Shown: positions 15,652 to 23,902 of the stretch, piece after piece
Layout: every line of letters starts with the position of its first letter
How positions within the stretch are numbered: position 1 is the first letter of the stretch
Source: a virus
Direction: 5' to 3' (one strand)
DNA length: 34,731 nucleotides
IMG/VR virus record: IMGVR_UViG_3300035701_002817
Location: 1-34,731 of that record
Notes under the pieces: model-generated
What the model was told of the DNA's origin: nothing
What the model saw: only the letters and a program-made list of their open reading frames with translations
The model's database searches: none
Position numbers and translations under genes: made by a program

Positions 15652-16605
15652 ATGACTAAGACAGGTGATCTTCACAATAAACTGGGGACGATCAATCTGG
15701 CCGATCGTATTAGTGAGTTGGTTAAGTTTAGAGTGCCCACCGGCATTCTGGCAATCGACCGCGTTATCGGAGGCGGTATCCCCGCAGGAAAGTTGACTGA
15801 ACTTTTCGGCGACTTCAATACTGGGAAGAGTCGAGTTGCCTGTCATGTCATGGCTGAAACCCAGCGACTAGGTGGTCGAGCTATGTTTGTTGATACAGAG
15901 AGATCGCTTGATCAAGGACTGGTCAATCTAACTGGACTGAAGTTGGACGATACCTTCTTTTACCCAGATCCTGATACCGAACTAAAGTCAATTGAGGATG
16001 TCTTTAAGGTCATTGAGAATGGTATAAAACTTTTTCGTGCGGATAGTCCTGATCAACTCTTGACCATTGTTTGGGATTCAGTTGCCGCCACTCCAGGTAT
16101 GGAGGATCTTGAAAATGAACTGGGCGCTCCTGTAGCCGCCATGCGTCGAGCGAAAGTTATCTCCGATGGACTTAAGAAGATTATGTCGCAAGTTTATACA
16201 AGTAAGATTTGTCTAATCTTCATTAACCAGATCCGAGATAAGATGAATGTAATGTATGGTGAGAAGTATGAGACGGTGGGGGGTAAATCCATAAAGTTTA
16301 CTGCAACCATGCGTTTACATGTTCATCTTTCTGGAGCGATTCCAAATGCTACAACAAAGGAAATTGATGGATACAAAGGACGATTCGTGGTTGAGAAGTC
16401 CAAAGTCTGCCGACCCTTCGGGGTGGTGAACTTTGAGATGCTAACTGACAAACCGATTGACACCTACTCAGGATTGCTTGATTACATGGTCAGACATGGT
16501 GAGTTGGAAAGTATTGCCGGCTGGTACAAGTTTCCTGAACAGACTAAGAAGTTTCGGAGTGAGGACTTTCCTAAGAATTACGAAGAGTTCGTGGGCAAGA
16601 AATGA
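15652..16605 (+). CDS. RecA/UvsX-like recombinase
   Basis: This 317-aa RecA-fold strand-exchange protein shows PTGILAIDRVIGGGIPAGKL, Walker A GDFNTGKS (53-60), the FVDTERSLDQ strand, Walker B LLTIVWDSVAATPG and IFINQIRDK, then GGKSIKFTATMRLHV. Together with the gp32-like, UvsY-like and gp46/47-like genes it gives the phage a full recombination-dependent replication set. The ATG at 15652 is preferred over a GTG at 15637 because AGGTGA sits just upstream and the GTG overlaps the tail of the terminator region. There is no C-terminal DNA-binding domain of bacterial RecA size, as in UvsX-type proteins. Confidence 0.9.
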   Translation: MTKTGDLHNKLGTINLADRISELVKFRVPTGILAIDRVIGGGIPAGKLTELFGDFNTGKSRVACHVMAETQRLGGRAMFVDTERSLDQGLVNLTGLKLDDTFFYPDPDTELKSIEDVFKVIENGIKLFRADSPDQLLTIVWDSVAATPGMEDLENELGAPVAAMRRAKVISDGLKKIMSQVYTSKICLIFINQIRDKMNVMYGEKYETVGGKSIKFTATMRLHVHLSGAIPNATTKEIDGYKGRFVVEKSKVCRPFGVVNFEMLTDKPIDTYSGLLDYMVRHGELESIAGWYKFPEQTKKFRSEDFPKNYEEFVGKK

Positions 16606-16868
16606 ATAAGTGCATACTCTTGAAAATGTATCTGCGTCGTAGTGATCGTACTTTGGTCAGTCAGCTTGTCTATCAACTCTCAGGTCAGCGGCCGAAAGGT
16701 TTTGTGGTGGCAGGGGATAGTGCATTTCTCAGAACTCATGTGGTTCGGATGAAGGCACATAGTGGTGATGAGTTTGCGGTGACTGATGCCGATATCGGAG
16801 AGTCCTATAAAGGCGTGCCTGTCTTTTCCTCCTCCGACTTGAGGAAGGTAGGAGAGTTATGCCAATAA
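16602..16868 (+). CDS. Hypothetical protein, 88 aa
   Basis: It starts in an ATGA overlap with recA and ends 10 bp into the next small gene. The basic N-terminal half (KMYLRRSDRTLVSQLVYQLS) is followed by a small alpha/beta-like segment (GFVVAGDSAFLRTHV). There is no recognised motif. Tight coupling to recA suggests expression with the recombination genes; the function is unknown. Confidence 0.7.
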   Translation: MNKCILLKMYLRRSDRTLVSQLVYQLSGQRPKGFVVAGDSAFLRTHVVRMKAHSGDEFAVTDADIGESYKGVPVFSSSDLRKVGELCQ

Positions 16869-16990
16869 TGATCTGTGACGAGTGCGGAAAAAAGACTCGT
16901 AAACCAAAACTCCGAAAGGGCCGTGTTTACTGTCCAAGATGCTTTAGGGCTTTTCTAAAAAGATTTGTCGAGATGATTCGGAGAGCATGA
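16859..16990 (+). CDS. Small zinc-ribbon protein, 43 aa
   Basis: This 43-codon frame (ATG 16859, TGA 16988-16990) fills the space between two larger genes and overlaps both. It has two CxxC knuckles 15 residues apart (C6/C9 in ICDECGKK and C25/C28 in YCPRCFRA) in a very basic background, the classic layout of a minimal zinc ribbon that binds nucleic acid or RNA polymerase. GGTAGGAGAG precedes the ATG. The clear motif and the ATGA coupling to the exonuclease gene make it a likely real gene despite its size. Confidence 0.75.
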   Translation: MPIMICDECGKKTRKPKLRKGRVYCPRCFRAFLKRFVEMIRRA

Positions 16991-17904
16991 TGGATACCAT
17001 TACTTCACTGCTATTGATTGACGGAAACAATCTAGGCTGGATGGCATACGGGCGGTCCCCTCTATCCTATAAGGATCAGCGAACTGAGGTGATCAAGATA
17101 GGTCTGATGATGTTACGGAACTACCTTGAACTTTTCAGTCCTGACCGACTAGTGGTGGTATGGGATGGTGGGCATGATCAATCCCGTACTTCCATATATC
17201 CTGAGTATAAGAAGCGGGATAAGGAATTGACAGAGGCGGAGAAAAAGGAACGCGACCTTTTCTTTGATCAGTTGAACCGACTTAAGGATAGCATTACCAA
17301 GTTGGGAATTGATCAAGTTCGTGTACGAAGGCGGGAGGCAGATGATGTTATCTTTAGTCTACTGAATCCCGCACTACGAAGTGAGGAGCAGGCCTTCATC
17401 ATCTCGACGGACGAGGATATGTTTCAGTTGGTTGCTCACTATCCTGAGGTAGCTATCTACTCACCGATCAAGCAGATACTCTATACCAAGGAGGAGATCG
17501 AAACAAAACTAGGCTTCCCGGTTGGGTACTACCTTTATTATAAAGCCTTAGTTGGGGACTCCAGTGATAACCTTCCTGGAGTTTATGGTATTGGACCGAA
17601 GAAGGCAAAGGTTGTCATTGAGTATTTACAAAGCGGAGCCCCCACTGCCTGGGATGAGAAGCATAAAAAACTAAAGGAAACTTTGGATAGTCAATACGAA
17701 ACTTATAAAAAGATGATTGATCTTATTGAGTTTCGTTCTATTCCGAAGGAGGAGATCGCTGAGGGAGTTACCCCTGGAACGGATGAGGATATCCTGACAA
17801 ACATTTACGAGATCGCCAACCAGTATGGCTTTGATCGTGTGCTTGAAAATGTTGGAGGATTCATGGGTCCCTTCCTGGCCTTTCAGAATCGGAGAAAAGC
17901 ATGA
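16987..17904 (+). CDS. 5'-3' exonuclease / flap endonuclease (FEN family)
   Basis: This 305-aa FEN nuclease would remove RNA primers, a job absent from the phage polymerase. Metal-binding blocks are LLIDGNNLGW near the start, VVVWDGG, the RREADDVIF acidic cluster, ISTDEDMFQLV and LVGDSSDNLPGVYGIGPKKA, which is the helix-three-turn-helix DNA-binding region. It is close in size to T5 and T7-type exonucleases. The start overlaps the zinc-ribbon stop (ATGA), and thyX follows with another ATGA overlap. Confidence 0.92.
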   Translation: MMDTITSLLLIDGNNLGWMAYGRSPLSYKDQRTEVIKIGLMMLRNYLELFSPDRLVVVWDGGHDQSRTSIYPEYKKRDKELTEAEKKERDLFFDQLNRLKDSITKLGIDQVRVRRREADDVIFSLLNPALRSEEQAFIISTDEDMFQLVAHYPEVAIYSPIKQILYTKEEIETKLGFPVGYYLYYKALVGDSSDNLPGVYGIGPKKAKVVIEYLQSGAPTAWDEKHKKLKETLDSQYETYKKMIDLIEFRSIPKEEIAEGVTPGTDEDILTNIYEIANQYGFDRVLENVGGFMGPFLAFQNRRKA

Positions 17905-18545
17905 AAGTCATCAAGCAAAGTTATACCTTTATTGCTCCCCCCTGGGCCACCACTATTCTGAGACAGTTGGAAACGATTGGTCGTACCTGCTATAAGTCAG
18001 AGGATAAGATTACTAATACCTCAGCAGAATTCTTCGTGACCAAGTTGATCAAGAATGGGCACACTTCCGTACTTGAGCACATTACGATCACGGTTCGGAT
18101 CATCACCAATCGTGGCGTAACTCACGAGTTGGTGCGCCATCGCATCGCCTCCTACTCTCAGGAGTCCACTCGTTGGTGTGACTATGGTAAGGAAGGGGAA
18201 ATTACCGTTATACTTCCTGTGTGGCTTGATGAAGATAAGGTTGGGACTGAAAGGTTGGCATGGGGAAGGGCAATGTTGAACGCTGAGGCGGCATACTTTG
18301 AGATGAGGCGTTTGGGTTGGGGACCAGAGAAGGCTCGTGGTGTCCTTCCTAATGATCTCAAGACAGAGATTGTTATGACTGCCAACCTTCGGGAGTGGCG
18401 ATTGGTTTTTGGTCAGAGATGTAGTGATCGAGCCCATCCTCAGATGAGAGCACTCATGCGTGATATGCTAACTGACTTCAAGGCGATGTTTCCTATTGTC
18501 TTTGACGATCTCAATGAGAAAGGGGAAGTGGTATGCGAACCTTGA
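17901..18545 (+). CDS. thyX: ThyX, flavin-dependent thymidylate synthase
   Basis: The ThyX signature RHRIASYSQESTRW (from R79) is complete, preceded by NGHTSVLEHITITVRIITNRG and followed by LPNDLKTEIVMTANLREW and a C-terminal RCSDRAHPQMRALM. ThyX methylates dUMP to dTMP with methylenetetrahydrofolate and FAD. At 214 aa it has normal length. Local dTMP supply fits a phage that makes its own replisome and also carries a UDG domain on its polymerase, which would disfavour uracil in DNA. It is coupled by overlaps to the exonuclease and SbcD-like genes. Confidence 0.95.
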   Translation: MKVIKQSYTFIAPPWATTILRQLETIGRTCYKSEDKITNTSAEFFVTKLIKNGHTSVLEHITITVRIITNRGVTHELVRHRIASYSQESTRWCDYGKEGEITVILPVWLDEDKVGTERLAWGRAMLNAEAAYFEMRRLGWGPEKARGVLPNDLKTEIVMTANLREWRLVFGQRCSDRAHPQMRALMRDMLTDFKAMFPIVFDDLNEKGEVVCEP

Positions 18546-19552
18546 TCTTCTCCGATCTTCACGATCACAACTACCAAGAGTTTTCGACAATCAACGAGGG
18601 GGTCAACTCCCGGTTGTTGGAGCATCTGCTATGCCTTGATCTGATTGCCGAGGATGCTTTGAAACTCAAGGTAGACGTAATTGTTTTTGGTGGTGATATC
18701 TTTCATCTGAAAAACTTTGTGGACTCTCAAGTGATCAAACTTACCATGAAGAAGATGGAGGAACTTTCGGAGATAGCCCCAATCGTAATCTGTCCGGGCA
18801 ATCATGACTATCGTGGGTGGGGAAGTGATCCTATTCTTTTGGAAATACTGTCGGAGTTTTCAGGAAACATTCATCTACCCACTATCGGAACTCATAATGA
18901 AGTGACATGCTTTGGCTGGACTATCAAGATTTTTCCTTTTACTCGAGACATTGACTCCCTCAATGATCAATTGAAGGCACATCCCCGAACTTCAAAAACG
19001 ATCGCTATCCTTCATCAAGATATGATAGGATCAATGTACGGAAAGTTCCTGGTTGAGAAGGGATTGTATCCAGAGTTACTGGCCGATCGGTTCCCGTTCT
19101 CTTTCGTGGGCCACTTCCATGATCAAAAGTCAATGTCACCCACTGTCTGGTCAATCGGTTCACCCCTGATGCTGTCGTTTGGGGAGCAGGATCAAGGAAA
19201 AGGCTGGCTATTCCTTGATACGGATGAGGGGGTGGTCAAACAACTTCTTAATACGGTCTCTCCTCGTTTTAGAACGGCGATCGTTGAGGTCGGCGACGAA
19301 TTGCCCACGATTAGTGATGAGGAGGCCGCTCGCGACTTTTTCCGGTTTATCATCAAGGGGTCAACTATTCCTGATTTATCTCGATTCCATTGGAAACGAG
19401 TCAAGGTTGAGGCGGTGTCGGATAAGAAGAAAAGGACTTCAATCAGTTTTTCGGATTCAACTTTGGACTTGATTACAAAATATGTCAAGTCAAGGGGCAC
19501 TGATCTTGACGAGAATTTGTTAATTGAAACTGGGCGGAGGTACTTGCTGTGA
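18533..19552 (+). CDS. SbcD/Mre11-like nuclease (T4 gp47 type)
   Basis: This is a 339-aa calcineurin-like metallophosphoesterase. Metal motifs in order are FSDLHDH (D8, H10), VFGGDIFH, CPGNHD, an isolated ILHQD His and FVGHFHDQK (GHxH). It forms the nuclease half of the Mre11-Rad50 type complex that processes DNA ends for recombination and degrades host DNA in T4. It overlaps thyX by 13 bp and the Rad50-like partner by GTGA, the standard paired arrangement. Confidence 0.92.
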   Translation: MRTLIFSDLHDHNYQEFSTINEGVNSRLLEHLLCLDLIAEDALKLKVDVIVFGGDIFHLKNFVDSQVIKLTMKKMEELSEIAPIVICPGNHDYRGWGSDPILLEILSEFSGNIHLPTIGTHNEVTCFGWTIKIFPFTRDIDSLNDQLKAHPRTSKTIAILHQDMIGSMYGKFLVEKGLYPELLADRFPFSFVGHFHDQKSMSPTVWSIGSPLMLSFGEQDQGKGWLFLDTDEGVVKQLLNTVSPRFRTAIVEVGDELPTISDEEAARDFFRFIIKGSTIPDLSRFHWKRVKVEAVSDKKKRTSISFSDSTLDLITKYVKSRGTDLDENLLIETGRRYLL

Positions 19553-21489
19553 GATTCCTTCAACTTCAAGCAAAAAACTTCATGAGCTTTAAGGAGTTCA
19601 CTCTTGCCTTCCCACCCAATGGTCTGGTATTCGTTGGTGGTGAGATTGAGGACGGTAGAATCAGTTCGAGTAATGGTGCGGGAAAATCAGCGGTCTTTGA
19701 GGCCCTATGTTGGGGTCTTTATGGACAGACGCTTCGCAACGTAGGCAAGGGGGATGTAGTTAATCGTTCGGTGGGAAAGGATTGCATGGTCGAGATCATC
19801 TTTGAGGATGATCATGGTGAGGCCTGCATGATTGCTCGGTATCGAAACGATAGGAAACTCCAGCACTCCCTTTTGTTTTATAAGGGGGACAAGGAACTTA
19901 CATCCTCCGAGGCAAAGGAAACTCAAGTAATTATTGACTCGATTCTGGGAATGAATTGGTTGGTCTTTTCAACAGCAGTTGTCTTTGGTGAGAAGGCCCA
20001 AAGGTTCACCGAGGCAAGGGATTCTGAAAAGAAGCAAATCTTTGACGAGATTCTCATGCTTCAGAAATATCAGGATGCACAAAAGCAAGTTCGTGAGGAT
20101 CTTAGGAAATTGAAGGAGTCCTCCTCTGACTATGACACTCAACACAAAGCCGCCGAAGAGGGGTTGAAGGCGGTTAGTGAAACTCTTGCTAAACGTGAGG
20201 AAGAGTTAACCCAGTTGGAACTTCAAAAGGCAGAGGCGGAAGAGCACATCGGCTGGTTGAGATCGGGTCTTGGTGATACCAGGGCAAAGATGGAGGAAAA
20301 GCAAAAGGATGCGGAGGAGGGGCGTAAAGAGTATGCCGCCCTTGATGCTGAGAACAAGAATATCTTTACCATGGTGCAGAAACTAGAACGTGAAAAGCAA
20401 TCTGCACTTAGTGAGATCACGAACTCTGGAATGGGGAAGAAGGTTTTGCTGGCATCAACTGCGGGATCCATTCGTGATTTGGAGATTAAGAAAAGCAATG
20501 CCTCACGAATGAAAGCTGGGGCCTTATGCCCAACTTGCGGACAGAACATTACTGCGGATTCATTAACTGGTGTCACTTCTCACTTTGATATAGAGATTGG
20601 TAAGTTGAAAGTTCAGCAGGTAGAGTTGGTCTCTGAAGTTTCCGTGTTTGAAGGGAAGGAGAAAGAAGTTCGATCCAAGTATGACAAGGAGGTCGCTGGT
20701 ATAGTTGCAACAAAGACCTCAATGGATGATACCTTGTCGGCGCTATTGAAGTCATATACCGAAAAGGCCCTTGAGGCGAAGCAACTTGAAGGCACAGTTA
20801 GGACTACCGAGCAAGAGATTTCCAATCTTCAGAAAAACCTATCTGAAAAGGAAGAGGCACTTCATAAAAGTATAGAGTATGAAGGTGGAAGAATTTCTGC
20901 ATACGAGAAAACGATTCGTGATCTTGATCAGCAGTTGCGTGAACTCAATATGGAAGAGCAACTCCTCCGGTTCTGGGAAGAGGGATTCGGAAATACTGGG
21001 ATCAAGAGTCTTCTCCTTGACGAAGTTATCCCGCAGTTAAACGCTAGGGTAGCATTTTATGCGAATGCCTTGATGGATGAGGAGATCACCATTGACTTCG
21101 ATACCGAGTCAACTCTGAAAAGCGGGGATACTCGGGACAAGTTCGATGTGGGGATTACCAAGGCCGGTGAGCGGATTGACTACGCGGCCTGCTCGAGTGG
21201 TGAGAAGAGGAGGATTGACGTTGCTATCCTGTTGGCACTTCAATCACTGGTCTATGAGCGCGGGGCCTCAAACTCGAACTTAATCGTTTTAGATGAGGTG
21301 TTTGACTCATTGGATCGAGTGGGCATTGAGCGGGCGGTTGGACTTTTGGCGGAAGAGTCTCGAGAAAAGCTGATCTACGTGATTAGCCATCTCAGTGAGT
21401 TTAGAGATTACTTCTCTCAGGAATTGATCATAACTAAGTCAAACGGATTCTCAACTTTGGTCAATCAACAGGAAGGAGGCATGTCATGA
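19549..21489 (+). CDS. SbcC/Rad50-like SMC ATPase (T4 gp46 type)
   Basis: This 646-aa protein has an N-terminal ATPase half (Walker A SSNGAGKSAVFE around 40-50), a long coiled coil from about 165 to 460, a zinc hook CPTCGQ (C327, C330) in its middle, and the C-terminal half with signature SSGEKRRIDVAI (about 547-558) and Walker B LIVLDEVFDSLD. It partners with the SbcD-like nuclease just upstream. The GTG start overlaps that gene's stop. The coil is short compared with cellular Rad50, which is normal for phages. Confidence 0.93.
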   Translation: MRFLQLQAKNFMSFKEFTLAFPPNGLVFVGGEIEDGRISSSNGAGKSAVFEALCWGLYGQTLRNVGKGDVVNRSVGKDCMVEIIFEDDHGEACMIARYRNDRKLQHSLLFYKGDKELTSSEAKETQVIIDSILGMNWLVFSTAVVFGEKAQRFTEARDSEKKQIFDEILMLQKYQDAQKQVREDLRKLKESSSDYDTQHKAAEEGLKAVSETLAKREEELTQLELQKAEAEEHIGWLRSGLGDTRAKMEEKQKDAEEGRKEYAALDAENKNIFTMVQKLEREKQSALSEITNSGMGKKVLLASTAGSIRDLEIKKSNASRMKAGALCPTCGQNITADSLTGVTSHFDIEIGKLKVQQVELVSEVSVFEGKEKEVRSKYDKEVAGIVATKTSMDDTLSALLKSYTEKALEAKQLEGTVRTTEQEISNLQKNLSEKEEALHKSIEYEGGRISAYEKTIRDLDQQLRELNMEEQLLRFWEEGFGNTGIKSLLLDEVIPQLNARVAFYANALMDEEITIDFDTESTLKSGDTRDKFDVGITKAGERIDYAACSSGEKRRIDVAILLALQSLVYERGASNSNLIVLDEVFDSLDRVGIERAVGLLAEESREKLIYVISHLSEFRDYFSQELIITKSNGFSTLVNQQEGGMS

Positions 21490-22109
21490 GGGCAGGTGGT
21501 GGTAAGTCAAAGGGAAGTGCATACGAACGACGGATACGAGACATCTTAACAGCCTCCTACTATCCCGATGGTGGTGGAGAGTTTCAAAGGATCTACTCCC
21601 ATCCTATTCCCAAAAAGGGAGAGGTACGAGGTGATCTCAAGGCGCTGAAGTATATTGTTACAGGTAGTCCGCTTGATCGTGAAGAGGAGAGGGCACTGGT
21701 ATTGGATAGTAGTTTTCCCTTTGCGGTTGAGTGTAAAAACTATACTAAAGTCAAGCCCCTGTTTTGTGGACTCTACGCCTCCGAGTGTGAGTTGTGGGGA
21801 TGGATGAGGCAGGCGGTGGAAGCCTCTGAGGGGAAGATGCCTCTGGTCGTCTTTCGTCTCTTCCGAACCGCGGACGTTGCGGTTCTAAGATCAACTGACT
21901 TCGCCAAGTTCAAAGAGTTGTTCGGAGTCTATCGTCATGAGTGCTATGCTTTGACTCACTATAGTGGTGAGTCAGGAGAGATTGAGTCCTCACTTTTCCT
22001 CTTCCTCCTCAAGGACTTTTTGGAATGGGTCGACTGGGGGGTATTTCGTCTATCATCATCAACAAGATATATTCGTAGCCTCATACCGAAGGAGGATTCC
22101 AGTGGCTGA
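21486..22109 (+). CDS. Putative PD-(D/E)xK nuclease, Holliday junction resolvase-like
   Basis: The N-terminal part has the layout of an Hjc-like resolvase or related nuclease: KGSAYERRIRDIL (E14), RIYSHP, RGDLKALK (D50) and FAVECKNY (E82, K84). These give the E...D...ExK set of the PD-(D/E)xK fold. At 207 aa it is longer than Hjc, and the C-terminal third (LFLFLLKDFLEWVDWGVF) is hydrophobic-helical. The position after gp46/gp47-like genes fits recombination or replication-fork work. A restriction-like or packaging-related nuclease is the alternative. Confidence 0.6.
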   Translation: MRAGGGKSKGSAYERRIRDILTASYYPDGGGEFQRIYSHPIPKKGEVRGDLKALKYIVTGSPLDREEERALVLDSSFPFAVECKNYTKVKPLFCGLYASECELWGWMRQAVEASEGKMPLVVFRLFRTADVAVLRSTDFAKFKELFGVYRHECYALTHYSGESGEIESSLFLFLLKDFLEWVDWGVFRLSSSTRYIRSLIPKEDSSG

Positions 22110-22488
22110 TGATAAGTTTGGCATGAAGGACGAAGGGGAAAGGAAGACATACAACACTGGGGCTATTGAGGAAGTGAAGACGGGCAAGGGAAAATATGTT
22201 CTGATCTCTCCCTATATGGAACAGCGCCTGGCTCGTATCATGGAGAAGGGTGAGCTTAAGTATGCCGCCAGGAACTGGGAGAAGGGGATGCCGTTCTCTC
22301 GTTTCATTGATTCTGCTCAAAGACACATCACTCAGTTCAAGATGGGCATGACCGATGAGGACCACCTGGGGCAGGCAATCTTCAACCTCATGGCAATTAT
22401 GCACTTTGAAGACATAGGCAGAACGGATCTTGATGATATGCCACACTACGAGGAGAAAAAGAATGGCGCAAAAAGTAAGAGTGACTGA
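22102..22488 (+). CDS. dATP/dGTP diphosphohydrolase-like protein (DUF5664 family)
   Basis: The 128-aa product carries the conserved blocks of this phage family: YVLISPYMEQRLARIM, GELKYAARNWEKGMPFSRFI, DSAQRHITQFKMG and DHLGQAIFNLMAIMHFED. I recall the family being named as a dATP/dGTP hydrolase with an all-alpha MazG-like fold. A GTG start at 22102 is chosen because AAGGAGGA at 22089-22096 is well placed and the conserved region begins soon after. A role in shaping the dNTP pool is plausible next to thyX and modification genes, but is not proved. Confidence 0.7.
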   Translation: MADDKFGMKDEGERKTYNTGAIEEVKTGKGKYVLISPYMEQRLARIMEKGELKYAARNWEKGMPFSRFIDSAQRHITQFKMGMTDEDHLGQAIFNLMAIMHFEDIGRTDLDDMPHYEEKKNGAKSKSD

Positions 22489-22687
22489 CAAACTGATTCT
22501 TAAAGTTCAGCAGGCTTTTCAGATTATGGGTACGAAGTTCATTCACAATGGTGATGCCGGCATGACTAAGAATGAACTTCGGGCACTAGATAGGAAGGGT
22601 ATAGTGGAGAGGATGAGGACGGCAACTAAGAAATGGGCTGATACCACCGGCACTATTGAATATGTCTATCGTTTGAAGAGAGGTTGA
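22463..22687 (+). CDS. Small basic hypothetical protein, 74 aa (possible winged helix)
   Basis: The ATG at 22463 follows GAGGAG at about 22450-22455 and overlaps the previous gene by 26 bp. The product is Lys/Arg-rich, with GMTKNELRALDRKGIVERM resembling the recognition part of a winged helix and a final TTGTIEYVYRLKR resembling a wing strand. It is probably a small DNA-binding protein. No family is identified. Confidence 0.65.
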   Translation: MAQKVRVTDKLILKVQQAFQIMGTKFIHNGDAGMTKNELRALDRKGIVERMRTATKKWADTTGTIEYVYRLKRG

Positions 22688-22689
22688 TC

Positions 22690-22878
22690 ATGCACTGGTT
22701 GCCGTTACGAGAACGGGAAGAGAGAGATGATCATATAGTTGACCTCTATCGGCGGGGGTTTACTCAGCGGCAGATAGGTGAACGAGTGGGCTTGAGACAG
22801 GGGTCAATATACTATATACTGAAGAAGAGAGGAATCAAGAAAATCCATGACTATCCCAAGATTAGGAAGGAGGCGTAG
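22690..22878 (+). CDS. Small helix-turn-helix protein, 62 aa
   Basis: The sequence DLYRRGFTQRQIGERVGLRQ continuing into GSIYYILKKRG is a clear helix-turn-helix of the resolvase/sigma-region-4 type, and little else is present. It is probably a transcriptional regulator acting on phage promoters. The ATG at 22690 comes 2 bp after the previous stop; a TTG at 22684 is a poorer choice. Two small DNA-binding genes in a row suggest a regulatory pair. Confidence 0.75.
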   Translation: MHWLPLREREERDDHIVDLYRRGFTQRQIGERVGLRQGSIYYILKKRGIKKIHDYPKIRKEA

Positions 22879-23267
22879 TGAATAAGTCTGCTGTTCCTCA
22901 AACCCCCATTAAGAAAAAGGTAGATCCCTTTGATCAGGTGGTCGGTCATCTGGTATCCTATATGGAACTTGCCCGGGCAACAAAGTTTCTTTTGGGAACT
23001 ACCAAACGACTGACCCCTCCTTTGGATCTTCGGTTAACTACGGAGATAAATTTCTGCCACTTGACTTTAACAAGAGTTTGTAATCTCTCGTCAGAGGCAA
23101 TACTGGACATAGTCAAGAGATTGGTTTCCCAACCAGACTTTGCCGAGGAAGTGAAGAGTATGGCAGATTGGTTGTCTCCTAGTAAGGGTCGTGTTCTTAT
23201 CACTGTGGATGAGTTTAGTAGAATGCGTCCGCCTCTTCCCAGTAAGTCCTTATTCGGAGGTAGATGA
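22878..23267 (+). CDS. Hypothetical protein, 129 aa
   Basis: A GTG start overlaps the previous stop by one base, with AGGAGG just upstream. The protein is helical in its centre (FDQVVGHLVSYMELARATKF, SSEAILDIVKRLVSQPDFAE) with basic ends and a Pro-rich C-terminus (MRPPLPSK). No motif is recognised. Its stop overlaps the first possible ATG of queE, so it is probably co-translated with queE. Confidence 0.7.
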   Translation: MNKSAVPQTPIKKKVDPFDQVVGHLVSYMELARATKFLLGTTKRLTPPLDLRLTTEINFCHLTLTRVCNLSSEAILDIVKRLVSQPDFAEEVKSMADWLSPSKGRVLITVDEFSRMRPPLPSKSLFGGR

Positions 23268-23902
23268 TGTTAACAGTCAACGAAATCTTTGAGTCAGTGC
23301 AGGGTGAGGGTAACCATGCCGGACGAGTAGCGATCTTTATCAGATTCACTGGGTGTAACTTGAGTTGCTCGTTCTGTGATACCAAGTATTCCTGGAAGGA
23401 TGGGACGGAACTTTCAATCAAGGAGATCATGGACAAGGTTCGAGAGTTCAAGTCTATGTTTGTTATCCTCACCGGAGGCGAGCCAACTATCCAGCCTTTC
23501 GAGGATCTTCAGCATCTGGTATCATGTCTTCACCATTACGGCTATCAGGTAGCGATGGAAACGAACGGAACCAACTTTATCCATCCTTTCCATCTGCCTC
23601 TTGATTGGATAACAGTCTCTCCGAAGTCGGAAGAATTTATTCAGTCGGAAGGAGATGAGTTGAAACTTCTATACGATGGCACTCAGAACCTGGAAGTATA
23701 TGAGAAGAAGAGGTTCCGATTCTTTTATCTTCAACCGATACTTCCTGAGTATGACCTTCGTAAAGTTACTGGAATGCCTGAGCAAGTAGCTGACTTCATG
23801 GAGAGGATCAAGAGTGCAATAGAGATCTGCGTCAGGGCCGCTAAGGAGCGACCACTTTGGCGGGTATCATTCCAATCTCATAAAGTTATAGGAGTGCGAT
23901 GA
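23267..23902 (+). CDS. queE: QueE, 7-carboxy-7-deazaguanine synthase (radical SAM)
   Basis: QueE rearranges the QueD product into 7-carboxy-7-deazaguanine. The 211-aa protein shows NEIFESVQGEGNHAGR, the radical SAM cluster CNLSCSFCDTKYSW (C30, C34, C37), ILTGGEPTIQ and ETNGT, then DWITVSPK, all standard for QueE. Here the cluster spacing is C-x3-C-x2-C. The ATG at 23267 is chosen because CGGAGG ends 6 bp upstream; ATG at 23264 is also possible. It completes the FolE-QueD-QueE-QueC route but lies about 14 kb from the main cluster. Confidence 0.95.
   Translation: MLTVNEIFESVQGEGNHAGRVAIFIRFTGCNLSCSFCDTKYSWKDGTELSIKEIMDKVREFKSMFVILTGGEPTIQPFEDLQHLVSCLHHYGYQVAMETNGTNFIHPFHLPLDWITVSPKSEEFIQSEGDELKLLYDGTQNLEVYEKKRFRFFYLQPILPEYDLRKVTGMPEQVADFMERIKSAIEICVRAAKERPLWRVSFQSHKVIGVR

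Noticed and set aside
21865-21885. 7-bp inverted repeat GAACCGC/GCGGTTC
   Set aside because: It is within the resolvase-like gene, has no T tract and no gene boundary nearby, so it is not a terminator.
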